Shown here: positions 1 through 7,407 of the stretch, piece after piece
How the letters are laid out: every line of letters starts with the position of its first letter
How positions within the stretch are numbered: the first letter of the stretch is position 1
Assembly (NCBI GenBank): GCA_964508185.1
Contig: CAZDSS010000024.1
Span: 1 to 29,544, forward strand
Direction: 5' to 3'
DNA from: CAZDSS01 sp964508185
GTDB lineage: Bacteria; Pseudomonadota; Alphaproteobacteria; Sphingomonadales; Govanellaceae
DNA: 29,544 nt
Translations under genes and position numbers: made by a program
Notes under the pieces: model-generated
Databases searched by the model: none
What the model saw: only the letters and a program-made list of their open reading frames with translations
Told to the model about the DNA's origin: nothing

Positions 1-1
1 C

Positions 2-180
2 GACATCTGGACGGTGGTCTGGGCGGCCGGCATCGCCTCCTTCCTGCTGATCGCCTTCTTCGTGATCGTCCGCCCCTTCGCCAGCCCGATGCCGCGCTCG
101 GTGATGATCTACGACTTCGTTCTCACCGCCGGACTGCTGATCGCCGCCCGGATGCTCGCTCGCTTCTACTTCGTCGATTG
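2..180 (+). CDS. CapD/WbpM-type nucleotide-sugar dehydratase, membrane-domain fragment (partial)
   Basis: The frame is open from the left edge and reads as membrane protein. It has one hydrophobic helix (about bases 20-80), a loop containing MPRSV, and a second helix ending in ARMLARF. A PRSV loop followed by an aspartate and a helix with a conserved arginine is typical of the N-terminal membrane domain of CapD/WbpM/EpsC polysaccharide-biosynthesis dehydratases, which modify UDP-sugars for surface glycans. The resemblance stops near base 180. The frame then runs on to a stop at 296-298, but as arginine- and glycine-rich residues that are antisense to another gene. No Rossmann or dehydratase domain follows, so this is a cut-off internal piece. 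Codons such as GCT, GTT and GGA are slightly more frequent than in neighbours. The family call rests on a short motif only. Confidence 0.45.
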
Positions 181-502
181 GCAGGCGCACCGGGCTCGCC
201 GCGGGAACATAGAGGCAGGGCGGCGTGAACAGCCGGCGCGGAAAGACGGGCGCCGCGGTGAAGGGCGCGCCCCGCCGCCGCGCCATGATGTAGGATGACA
301 GGGACACTTCCGCCACGTCGAATTCCTGCTCGTGCAACATGCGGGCATGACGGCGCAGGCCATGGCGGCCCGGCGCGGTCATGCCCACGTCGAGCCATTC
401 CACGCGGAAGTCGGAATGCTCCGCCACCGCGCCGAGAAAGAGCGGCACGTGACGGTCGAAGGCGGCGACGGCCGCCGTCACGGTGGGGCGTCTGTCGGTC
501 AT
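178..502 (-). CDS. 4,5-dihydroxyphthalate decarboxylase-like protein (N-terminal part only)
   Basis: This gene starts with the ATG at 502, in a four-base ATGA overlap with the stop of the upstream binding-protein gene, so it is the last visible member of the ABC operon. It reads MTDRRPTVTAAVAAFD and then FDVAEVSLSSYIMARRRG, APFTAAPVFPRRLF and CLYV. The SLSSY-ARxRG...PVFPxR series is the N-terminal hallmark of 4,5-dihydroxyphthalate decarboxylases, which share a periplasmic-binding-protein fold. No signal peptide is present. The family is about 330 residues long, but only about 108 are here: after VRLP, near base 180, the frame stays open to the window edge but is antisense to the CapD-like fragment and no longer resembles the family. 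It may be a cytosolic decarboxylase or a binding-protein relative tied to the importer's substrate. Confidence 0.6.
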
Positions 503-1608
503 CCAAGCACCTCCCGGGCGAGCGCCTCGGCGCGAAGCGCAAGTTCCGCCCATTCCTCGCGGTTGAAACTGATGCCGTTGACGAAGGCGTCTTCGGTCAT
601 GCGGCTGGCTTCAAGCCCCACGGGCACGTCGAGGCGGCGGGAATTCACCCGGCCGCGTCGCGCCCAGTCGGTCTGCGCCTCTCGGGACAGCAGCCAGTTG
701 ATGAAAAGCTTCGCCGCATTGGGATGCGGCGCGCCGTTGAGCATCCCGACGATGCCGTTCCCGGGCGTCCAGGGTGATTGATCGGGCGGCAGCACCAGCG
801 GCTCCACCGACAACCCCACGCCGCGGTCCTGCCACAGGGCATGTTCCGACGGGCTCATGCCGGACGTGATGGGATAGGCGCCGCGCATGGCCCATTCGGT
901 GATCTGCCGCTGGGTGGTGGTGAGCACGGGCTTCTGCTCCCGCAGGAAATGGCGCGCCGCATCCTCCCCCAGCACCTTGATGATGAGGGTCACCGTATGG
1001 CCGCCGCCGCGCACGCGCGGGTCGAACATGGCGATCCGGCCGCGCCAGCGCGGGTTCAGCAGGTCCTCAAGGCTGTTCAGTTCGGACAGCGGAATGGCCG
1101 CGCGATCCACATAGATGTTGCGCTGGTATCCCGCCTGGAAGGCGTAGAGATACTGGCGGGCGTCGTCCACGAACCCGGCCTCGAACCCGCCGAGCCAGTG
1201 TCTGTCATCGGCGATCGCCGGGTCGATGAGCGGGCGGACGGGATCGAACCAGCCCGACCGCAACTGGCGGGTGAAGACCGCGCCGCTGACGCCGGTGACG
1301 ATGACGTCCCAGAGATGGAGGCCCGCCCGTCGCTCGGTGCGGATGCGCGACTGGAAGTCGCTCGCCCCCGAACCGTTGTAGTCGAGACGGATCTTCGGAT
1401 AGGCCCTGGCGAACTGCATCAGCGACACGCGATAGGGCTCGATGATGGGGCCGAGGAGGGCAAGCCGCCCTTCCTTCTCGGCCGCCGCCACCAGCCGGTC
1501 GTGTTCGTCGGCCAAGGCGGTTCGCGGCGTGGTAAGCGCCGCGGCGGCAAAGGCGCCAAGGGCCAGCCTGCCGAAGCCGCGGCGGGAAAGACGGGTGCCT
1601 GCGCTCAT
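499..1608 (-). CDS. ABC transporter substrate-binding protein, Fe(III)/polyamine type, Tat-exported
   Basis: This is a 369-residue family 1 extracellular solute-binding protein. The ATG at 1608 is chosen because it overlaps the stop of the ATPase gene (ATGA) and because it gives a proper signal: SRRGFGRLAL is a twin-arginine motif, followed by an alanine-rich core ending ALA before DEHDRL. The mature part has features of FbpA/AfuA-like proteins, such as EKEGRLALLGP, LDYNGSGASDF, a domain-crossing region around LEDLLNPRWRGRIAMFDP and AKLFINWLLSREAQ. These proteins bind ferric iron, phosphonates, thiamine or polyamines in the periplasm; the ligand cannot be read from sequence. The gene lies third in a permease-ATPase-binding protein order and overlaps genes on both sides, which implies translational coupling. 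Confidence 0.85.
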   Translation of the reverse strand: MSAGTRLSRRGFGRLALGAFAAAALTTPRTALADEHDRLVAAAEKEGRLALLGPIIEPYRVSLMQFARAYPKIRLDYNGSGASDFQSRIRTERRAGLHLWDVIVTGVSGAVFTRQLRSGWFDPVRPLIDPAIADDRHWLGGFEAGFVDDARQYLYAFQAGYQRNIYVDRAAIPLSELNSLEDLLNPRWRGRIAMFDPRVRGGGHTVTLIIKVLGEDAARHFLREQKPVLTTTQRQITEWAMRGAYPITSGMSPSEHALWQDRGVGLSVEPLVLPPDQSPWTPGNGIVGMLNGAPHPNAAKLFINWLLSREAQTDWARRGRVNSRRLDVPVGLEASRMTEDAFVNGISFNREEWAELALRAEALAREVLG

Positions 1609-2669
1609 GCTCCATAGACCTCCGGCAGCCGGTCGAAGGTGATGAGCGCCTCCCCGTGATGGGGCGCGCCGATGTCCTGATAGGCGATGAGGGATTGTCC
1701 GCCCGCAAGCTCCACCAGGCATTCGTAGCGGTCGCCCACGAACAGCCGGTCGATGACGCGGCCGGGCAGGGCGGGGCGGCAGCAGGGACGTTCTTCGCCC
1801 GCGACCAAGCGCACGTCCTGCGGCCGGATGATGAGGGCGACCGTATCGCCCCGCGCGAAATGCGTGCCGTTGACGGAGGCGACCGGCAGATAGGCGCCGT
1901 CGCCGAGGGCCACCGTATTGCCCCCGGCCCAGCGCCCGGTGAGGCGCGACGAGCGGCCGATGAAGCTCCGCACATATTCGGTCGCCGGCCGGTCGTAGAT
2001 CTCCTCCGGCGTCCCCACCTGCTCGACCCGGCCGCGGCGCAGCACGGCGATGCGGTCGGACAGTGTGAAGGCGTCCGCCTGATCGTGGGTGACGAGAATG
2101 ATGGTGATGTCCAGCCGCTTGCGAAGCTCCCGCAGCTGGAACCGCAGCTGGTCGCGAAGCGCCACGTCCAGATTGCTGAACGGCTCGTCAAGGAGCAACA
2201 GGCGCGGCTCGGCGACGATGGCGCGAGCCATGGCGACGCGCTGCTGCTGGCCGCCGCTCAGCTGCTGGGCAGAGCGATGGGCGTAGGACTCCATCCCCAC
2301 GGCCTCAAGCGCCGCCATGACCCGGGGCGCGATCTCGCGCCGCGGCAGCTTCCGGGTGCGCAGGGGATAGGCCACCTGATCGAAGACCGACAGATGGGGC
2401 CAGATGGCGTAGCTCTGGAACACCAGGCCGACATTGCGGTCCTGCGGCTTGACGAAGGTGCCGTCGCCGTCGGCCCAGACGCGACCCTCAAGGGCGATGC
2501 GGCCCGCGTCCGGCCGCTCCAGCCCCGCAAGGATGCGGAGCAGCGTGGTCTTGCCGCAGCCGCTGGGGCCGAGCAGGGTGAAAAGCTCTCCCTGCCTCAC
2601 GTCCAGCGAAACGTCGTGGAGGACCTGGGTGGCTTCGAAGGATTTTTCCACATGGACGATCTGAAGCAC
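1605..2669 (-). CDS. ABC transporter ATP-binding protein, FbpC/PotA type
   Basis: This 354-residue ATPase powers the importer encoded by the flanking genes. Visible motifs are Walker A GPSGCGKTT (residues 34-42), Q-loop Q85, signature LSGGQ (137-141), Walker B LLLLDEP with catalytic E162, and switch H195 in VTHDQ. After about residue 240 the chain continues as a TOBE-like regulatory domain (IIRPQDVRLV), typical of iron(III), polyamine and sugar importers. The stop overlaps the binding-protein start by four bases, and 12 bases separate the gene from the permease upstream. Length and motifs are normal and the protein should be active. Substrate class (iron, polyamine, 2-aminoethylphosphonate or an organic acid) is undecided. 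Confidence 0.92.
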   Translation of the reverse strand: MLQIVHVEKSFEATQVLHDVSLDVRQGELFTLLGPSGCGKTTLLRILAGLERPDAGRIALEGRVWADGDGTFVKPQDRNVGLVFQSYAIWPHLSVFDQVAYPLRTRKLPRREIAPRVMAALEAVGMESYAHRSAQQLSGGQQQRVAMARAIVAEPRLLLLDEPFSNLDVALRDQLRFQLRELRKRLDITIILVTHDQADAFTLSDRIAVLRRGRVEQVGTPEEIYDRPATEYVRSFIGRSSRLTGRWAGGNTVALGDGAYLPVASVNGTHFARGDTVALIIRPQDVRLVAGEERPCCRPALPGRVIDRLFVGDRYECLVELAGGQSLIAYQDIGAPHHGEALITFDRLPEVYGA

Positions 2670-2681
2670 GGGATTGCCCCC

Positions 2682-4478
2682 TCAATGTGACATGCGGTTG
2701 ACGACGCCGCGGCCGAGACGGCGGGCGATGAGGGCGGCGCCGACGGCGAGGGCCACCACGATGACGCCCACGACCGCCGCCGCCTCGTAGCGGCCTTCCT
2801 GCAGGTATTCGAGCTGCAGGATGGCGATCGGCCGGTTGTTGGACGCAACCAGCAGCGACAGATGGCTGATGTTGCGCGCCGCTGCCACGAAGGCCATGAC
2901 GGCGACGACCGCCAGCGACCGGGTGACAAGCGGCAGCACGATGCTGCGCACGGCCCGGGCGCGGCTTGCCCCGCTGAGCCAGGCCGCTTCCTCCATGTCG
3001 CGGCTGATCTGCTGCAGATTGGCGCGCACCAGCTGGACGCCCACGGTGACGGAGGCGAGGGATATGGCGACCGCCAGCACGAGGGTGGAGCCATAGACGG
3101 GCACCACCCGGTACACCTGAATGACGAGCCAGAACAGGGCGAGGGAGAACAGCACCCCCGGCATGGTGAAGGGCAGCCATGAGGTCGCGGCAAGAAGCCG
3201 CGCCGCCACCTTCGGGCCGTGCACGATGGCATAGGCGACGGTGAAGCTGAGGGCCGCGGTGAGAATCGCGCTTGCGCACGACAGCCGCAGCGTGTTCCAC
3301 AGCGAATCGATGAAGGTCGGATCCGTGAATACCGCGCGCCAGTGGCCGAGGGTCCAGGGATCCTCGATGGTGAAGAAGCCGAAGAGGCTCATCACACTGC
3401 CGGTGACGAGCAGCGCGAGCGGCACCACGGTGAGGACGGCGGCAAGGAGCGCGACGAGGATCGCGGCCGGCCAGCGCCAGCGGCCGAGCGGCAGCAGATG
3501 GCGCCTGGCGTGGCTCGAGATGGTGGCGTCATGCCGCCGCCGCTCGAGCCGCCCGGCAAGAAGCGCGAGTCCCACGAGGAACAGGATGATGACCACGCCC
3601 AGAACGTTGGCCGCGGCATAGTCCGGCACGTCCTGGCGCACCAGCTGATAGATCTTGGTGCTGTAGACCTGAATGTTGTGCGGCGCGCCGAGCAGCAGCT
3701 CGATCTCGAAGGATTCGAGGGCGCGGATCAGGCCGACGAGGGCGGTCACAACCAGGGCCGGGGCGAGAAGCGGCAGGGTGACGCGGAACAGCGTCCGCCA
3801 CGGCCCGTCGCCCGCCACATAGGCCGCTTCCTCGAACCGGCTGTCCATGTTCTGGAACGCCGGGGTCAGCATCATGATCTTGGCCGAGATGGTGGTGGTC
3901 ACCAGATGGCCGAAGATGATGCCGCCGAAGCTGTAGAGGTCGAACGGCCGCACGCCAAGAAGCGATTCGAAGGCGTCGTTGAGCACGCCGCTTTGCGCGT
4001 CCAGCAGCAGGATCCAGCCCTGCACCACCGCAAGGGGCGGCAGGAAGAAGGACAGCCAGAACAGGAATTCGAACCCCCGGCGGCCCGGAAGGTCCGTGCG
4101 GCCGATGAGCCAGGCGACCAGCACGCCGACCGGCAGGGCGATCGCCTGGGCGGAAAGCCCGAGCTGCACCGTGTTGACAATGGCGCTCACGATCCCGGGC
4201 TGGGCGAGCGCCCCGCGCCAGCCGGCAAGGCCCAGATGAACGCCGTCGCCCTGGGGATCGGAGACGACGAAGCTGTTGACCAGGATGACGAGGAAGGGCG
4301 CCAGCATCGCGCCGAAGAAGGCCGCAATGCCGATCCACCACAGGGGCGACATGCCCTTGAGCGCCGGCCGCGGCCGGTAATGCCCATAAGGCTTGCCCAC
4401 TTCAACTTCTGCCACCTGAACGCTCACTTGCCCGACCTCCGGCCCTTGCCGTGTTTGCCTGCTTGCGGGACATTTCAT
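2682..4478 (-). CDS. ABC transporter permease, fused two-domain FbpB type
   Basis: This 598-residue inner-membrane protein carries two binding-protein-dependent permease domains in one chain, about 12 membrane segments in all, as in FbpB. Each half has its EAA cytoplasmic loop, which contacts the ATPase: EEAAYVAGDGPWRTLFRVTLP in the first half (reading up to TLP) and EEAAWLSGASRARAVR in the second. A hydrophilic N-terminal extension of about 45 residues precedes the first helix (WWIGIAAFFGAMLAPFLVIL). The ATG at 4478 has AGGGGA seven bases upstream. It is the first gene of the minus-strand operon and is transcribed divergently from the acyl-CoA-dehydrogenase-fold gene. Two complete permease domains mean that no partner permease is required. 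Confidence 0.9.
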   Translation of the reverse strand: MKCPASRQTRQGPEVGQVSVQVAEVEVGKPYGHYRPRPALKGMSPLWWIGIAAFFGAMLAPFLVILVNSFVVSDPQGDGVHLGLAGWRGALAQPGIVSAIVNTVQLGLSAQAIALPVGVLVAWLIGRTDLPGRRGFEFLFWLSFFLPPLAVVQGWILLLDAQSGVLNDAFESLLGVRPFDLYSFGGIIFGHLVTTTISAKIMMLTPAFQNMDSRFEEAAYVAGDGPWRTLFRVTLPLLAPALVVTALVGLIRALESFEIELLLGAPHNIQVYSTKIYQLVRQDVPDYAAANVLGVVIILFLVGLALLAGRLERRRHDATISSHARRHLLPLGRWRWPAAILVALLAAVLTVVPLALLVTGSVMSLFGFFTIEDPWTLGHWRAVFTDPTFIDSLWNTLRLSCASAILTAALSFTVAYAIVHGPKVAARLLAATSWLPFTMPGVLFSLALFWLVIQVYRVVPVYGSTLVLAVAISLASVTVGVQLVRANLQQISRDMEEAAWLSGASRARAVRSIVLPLVTRSLAVVAVMAFVAAARNISHLSLLVASNNRPIAILQLEYLQEGRYEAAAVVGVIVVALAVGAALIARRLGRGVVNRMSH

Positions 4479-4558
4479 GTAATCCCCTATTGTCTATCGG
4501 ATTAGTATAGTTTAAAGCTGGCCTTGTACAGGGGAAATTTCAGCGCAGGAAAAGACCG
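4479..4558. promoter_or_regulatory. Divergent promoter region with TGTACA-centred palindrome
   Basis: These 80 AT-richer bases separate the minus-strand ABC operon from the plus-strand flavoprotein operon and must hold both promoters. On the minus strand TATACT (plus 4505-4510) is a fair -10 box. CCTTGTACAGGG at 4522-4533 is a palindrome with one G-T mismatch, placed where it would overlap the -35 region of that promoter, and could be an operator. CTAT-N9-ATAG (4494-4510) is a second, weaker dyad. No -35 box is convincing on either strand. Confidence 0.35.
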
Positions 4559-5773
4559 ATGGCTACGGCACCAAGTTCCCGCATCATTTCAGACTGCAAG
4601 GCTGAGAACCGCTTCCGTTCGGAGCCCTACTGGACGGAGGAAGACGATCTTTCTGATGAGCACAAAAAGCTTGTGGAAGAGGTGGCGGACATCGCCCTCA
4701 CCGTCGTGCGGCGCAACGCCGATCGCTACGACGCCGCGGCGGAATTTCCGGCGGAGGACATGGAAGCCCTATGGCGCGCCGGCTTTCTCACCGCGGCGCT
4801 TCCCGAACGATTCGGCGGGCGCGACTACGGGATCGGCGGGCGCGACGCGCTCGCGCTCTATCTCATCATCGAGACGCTGGCCCGGGTGAGCCCGGCGACC
4901 GCCCACTGCTTCCAGATCAACGCCCATACTTGCAGGCTGCTTGCCGACTATGCGGACGACGCGCAGATGCAACGCTATCTCGCGCCGCTTCAAGAAAGAG
5001 GCGCCGTCTTCGTCGGCGCCGGGGCCGAGCCGGGCGGCGGCCGCCAGGGCACGGTCGCGGTCAACGTGCCGGGCGGGTTCCGCGTCACCGGGCAGAAGCA
5101 TTACGCCACCAATGCGACCCATGCGGACTGGCTCATGGTGGTGGTGCGCGATCCGGCGCTTGAGGACTCGCGCATGCTCATGATCCATCGCGACAATCCG
5201 GGCCTCCGCATCGACTCCAGCGTATGGAAGCCGGTGGGTATGCGCGCCTGCGTCAGCCCCATGCTCTATCTCGATGACTGCTTCGTGCCGGACGCGGACG
5301 TGCTCGGCCCGCCCGGCGCGTTCTTCGACGACCTGTGGCTCGCCAAGATCAATATGGGCTTCACCGCCAACTATCTCGGCACGCTCTATGGCATGTATGA
5401 CTGGCTCGTGCCCTATCTCAGGGAGCGTTCGACCCGCACCAACACGGTATTCCAGGCGTCTCTCGGCGAGATCAAGGCGCGGATCGGCGCGGCGCGGCTT
5501 GCCTTCCGCCATGCCGTGCAGGTGGTGCAGAAAGACGTGCATCGCGGCCTTCTCCTCAGCAACGAGGCCAAGTTCCTCGCCGTCGATGCGCTGAACGTCA
5601 TGATCCATCTCGGCAACCAGGCGGCGGGCAGCACGGCGCTTTTCACCGACTACCCGTACGAGCGGCTGATGCGGGACGCCCATGTGCATCTCCTGCACCG
5701 GCGGCAGCATGTGGGCATCCAGATCGTCGGTCAGGCGGAGCTTCGCGAACCCTACAACCTCAACCTGTCGTGA
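4559..5773 (+). CDS. Acyl-CoA dehydrogenase-fold flavoprotein (possible DszC/HsaA-like monooxygenase)
   Basis: This 404-residue cytosolic protein has the acyl-CoA dehydrogenase plan: a helical N-domain (AALPERFGGRDYG), a central beta domain with VTGQKHYATNATHADW and SPMLYLDDCFVP, and a helical C-domain. True acyl-CoA dehydrogenases usually carry EGT near the C-terminus. Here the region reads MRDAHVHLLHRRQHVGIQIVG (to IVG), with no EGT and several histidines, as in the flavin-dependent monooxygenase branch (DszC, SfnB, HsaA). Oxygenation using reduced flavin from a partner reductase is therefore as likely as desaturation of an acyl-CoA. The ATG at 4559 follows AGGAAAAG. The SDR-like gene follows directly and a TauE/SafE exporter ends the unit. 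The substrate is unknown; an organosulfur compound is one reading. Confidence 0.75.
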   Translation: MATAPSSRIISDCKAENRFRSEPYWTEEDDLSDEHKKLVEEVADIALTVVRRNADRYDAAAEFPAEDMEALWRAGFLTAALPERFGGRDYGIGGRDALALYLIIETLARVSPATAHCFQINAHTCRLLADYADDAQMQRYLAPLQERGAVFVGAGAEPGGGRQGTVAVNVPGGFRVTGQKHYATNATHADWLMVVVRDPALEDSRMLMIHRDNPGLRIDSSVWKPVGMRACVSPMLYLDDCFVPDADVLGPPGAFFDDLWLAKINMGFTANYLGTLYGMYDWLVPYLRERSTRTNTVFQASLGEIKARIGAARLAFRHAVQVVQKDVHRGLLLSNEAKFLAVDALNVMIHLGNQAAGSTALFTDYPYERLMRDAHVHLLHRRQHVGIQIVGQAELREPYNLNLS

Positions 5774-5778
5774 CGATC

Positions 5779-6471
5779 ATGGGCGACTTCAAGGAACGCA
5801 ACGTCTGGGTCATCGGTGCCCATGGGGCGATCGGGGCGGAGATCGCAGATCATCTCGAAGGGCGCGGCGCGAAGGTCGCCCGCTCGTCCCGATCGGCGGG
5901 CGATCCGCAGGTCGATCTTCGCGACGCGGCCTCGGTCCTGGCGGCGGAAGCGGCGGTGCGGGGGCGGTTCGGCCGCATCCATGCCCTGGTCGTCAGCGTC
6001 ACCCTGCCGGTGTTCGGCGACTTTCTGGAGCTCAGCGATGAGGACTGGAGCGCGGTGCTGGATACCAAGCTCATGGGCGCGCTCCGCGCCGTGCGCGCCG
6101 TGGCGCCGGGGATGATCGATGCGGGCGGCGGCGACATCGTCCTCATCACGGGAACGGGACGCGGGGTGCCGCCGGCGCTCACCCACCTTCCGGGCGGCGC
6201 CGCCAACGCCGCGCTCAACTTCCTGGTGCCGGGACTTTCCGCCCGGCTCGGCCGCCACGGCATCCGCATCAATGCGGTATCGCCCGGTCCCATCCGCTCG
6301 CCCCGGCTCGACGCCATGACGGCGGCGGGGGCGCGGGCCGACACCCATATCGGCCGCGCCGGCACGGCGGAGGATGTGGCGGAGGCGGTCGCCTTTCTCC
6401 TCTCCCCCGCAGGCGGCTTCGTCGCCGGGACCAATCTGGTGCTCGACGGCGGGGGGCGGCTCGGCCTCTGA
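5779..6471 (+). CDS. SDR-fold protein lacking the Tyr-Lys catalytic pair
   Basis: This is a Rossmann-fold short-chain dehydrogenase/reductase relative of 230 residues. The nucleotide loop is present near the start (VIGAHGAIGAEIA), as are the family landmarks INAVSPGPI and the C-terminal FVAGTNLVLDGGG. However, the usual YxxxK is replaced: aligning on AALNFLV puts Gly139 at the Tyr position and Asn143 at the Lys position. The usual serine region reads LITGTGRG and the NAG motif is also missing. Catalysis by the standard SDR mechanism is therefore doubtful; it may bind nucleotide as a partner or regulator. The ATG at 5779 is chosen, but a GTG at 5770 overlaps the previous stop (GTGA) and would couple translation. 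Neither start has a clear ribosome-binding site. The gene is co-transcribed with the upstream flavoprotein gene. Confidence 0.8.
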   Translation: MGDFKERNVWVIGAHGAIGAEIADHLEGRGAKVARSSRSAGDPQVDLRDAASVLAAEAAVRGRFGRIHALVVSVTLPVFGDFLELSDEDWSAVLDTKLMGALRAVRAVAPGMIDAGGGDIVLITGTGRGVPPALTHLPGGAANAALNFLVPGLSARLGRHGIRINAVSPGPIRSPRLDAMTAAGARADTHIGRAGTAEDVAEAVAFLLSPAGGFVAGTNLVLDGGGRLGL

Positions 6472-6476
6472 TCCCC

Positions 6477-7217
6477 ATGTCCCATGACATCTGGTTCTAT
6501 GGCGCGACCGTCGTCGCCGTCACCTTGCTCGGCTTCGCCAAGGGCGGGCTTGCCGGGGCGGGGCTGCTCGCAACTCCGCTCATGACCCTCGTCATGCCGC
6601 CCTTTCAGGCGGGGGCAATCCTGCTGCCCATTCTCCTGATGCAGGATGCGGTGACCGTCGCCGCCTTCCGCAAGAGCTGGGACAAGCCAAGCCTGCGCCG
6701 TCTGGTGCCGGCGGGCGTCATGGGCGTCGTGCTCGCCTGGCTCCTGTCGGCCTGGATCTCGGCCCGGATCGTGGAGGCGGCGATCGGGCTCATCGCCATG
6801 CTGTTTGCTGTCTTGCGCATGCTCCGCCCCAAAGGCGGCGCCGCCGGGGAACGTCCGGCCGCCGCCTGGCTTGCGGGCATCGCCTCCGGCTTCACGAGCC
6901 AGATCGCCCATGCGGGCGCGCCGCCGTTCCAGATCTATATGCTGGGCAGGCGCCTGCCCGCCGAACTCTATCTCGGCACCGCGGCCTTCTATTTCACCGC
7001 GATCGACATTGCCAAGGTGCCGGCCTTCCTCGCCCTCGGGCAATTGCGCGCGCCCGACCTGATGATCGCGGCGGTGATGGCGCCCGTCGCCGTCGGCAGC
7101 AGCTGGGCGGGGGTTTTCGTCATGCGCCGGTTGCCGGTGGACGCCCTGTACCGCATCGTCTCGGTGATGCTGTTCCTGGTGGGCCTCGTGCTTTTCGGCA
7201 GAAGTCTCATCGGCTGA
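6477..7217 (+). CDS. TauE/SafE family membrane exporter
   Basis: This 246-residue, strongly hydrophobic inner-membrane protein has about eight predicted membrane segments and two half-repeats, as in the TauE/SafE (DUF81) family. Conserved-looking features are GFAKGGLAGAGLLATPLM near the N-terminus and SGFTSQIAHAGAPPFQIY after the central loop, which are the matching halves of the family signature. Characterised members move sulfite, sulfoacetate or other small organic anions, but most are unassigned. The start is five bases after the SDR-like stop, so this is the third gene of the unit. Its presence beside a possible flavin monooxygenase is compatible with release and export of an anion such as sulfite; that link is inference. 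Confidence 0.85.
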   Translation: MSHDIWFYGATVVAVTLLGFAKGGLAGAGLLATPLMTLVMPPFQAGAILLPILLMQDAVTVAAFRKSWDKPSLRRLVPAGVMGVVLAWLLSAWISARIVEAAIGLIAMLFAVLRMLRPKGGAAGERPAAAWLAGIASGFTSQIAHAGAPPFQIYMLGRRLPAELYLGTAAFYFTAIDIAKVPAFLALGQLRAPDLMIAAVMAPVAVGSSWAGVFVMRRLPVDALYRIVSVMLFLVGLVLFGRSLIG

Positions 7218-7407
7218 CCCGATCGACTACTTTTCTAATAGATCCTGATTCTCCATACAGAAAAATCTTCCTTGTGCGCCCCTGTTCTTTGACATACTCT
7301 CGATGCTGCAAGGAATGCTCCCTGCCCCCTTGTCAGGGCCGGGCTGCAAGCGCTTCAGGGGGACCACCCGCGTAGAAGAGGTGGCACATCAACAGGGGAG
7401 AGAAATC
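7218..7407 (+). promoter_or_regulatory. Leader and promoter region of TonB receptor 1
   Basis: This 190-base gap begins AT-rich and then becomes GC-rich. A perfect -35 box TTGACA lies at 7289-7294; the best -10 is a weak AGGAAT at 7311-7316 (16-base spacer). That leaves a leader of about 85 bases with two small hairpins (CCCTG/CAGGG at 7320-7338 and CCACC/GGTGG at 7364-7384). No terminator was seen after the upstream exporter, so read-through is possible. Confidence 0.3.

Noticed and set aside
1..502. The minus-strand frame from 502 read through to the window start as one gene
   Set aside because: Below about base 180 the residues are His/Arg/Asp/Gly-rich antisense of a membrane protein and no longer resemble the decarboxylase family.
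7320..7400. A possible riboswitch in the receptor 1 leader
   Set aside because: Only two short hairpins with no recognisable conserved core such as a cobalamin or TPP element.
7303..7407. An earlier ATG (7303) for receptor 1
   Set aside because: The added residues break the signal peptide and the ATG lies almost on the TTGACA promoter box; GTG 7408 has a strong ribosome-binding site.
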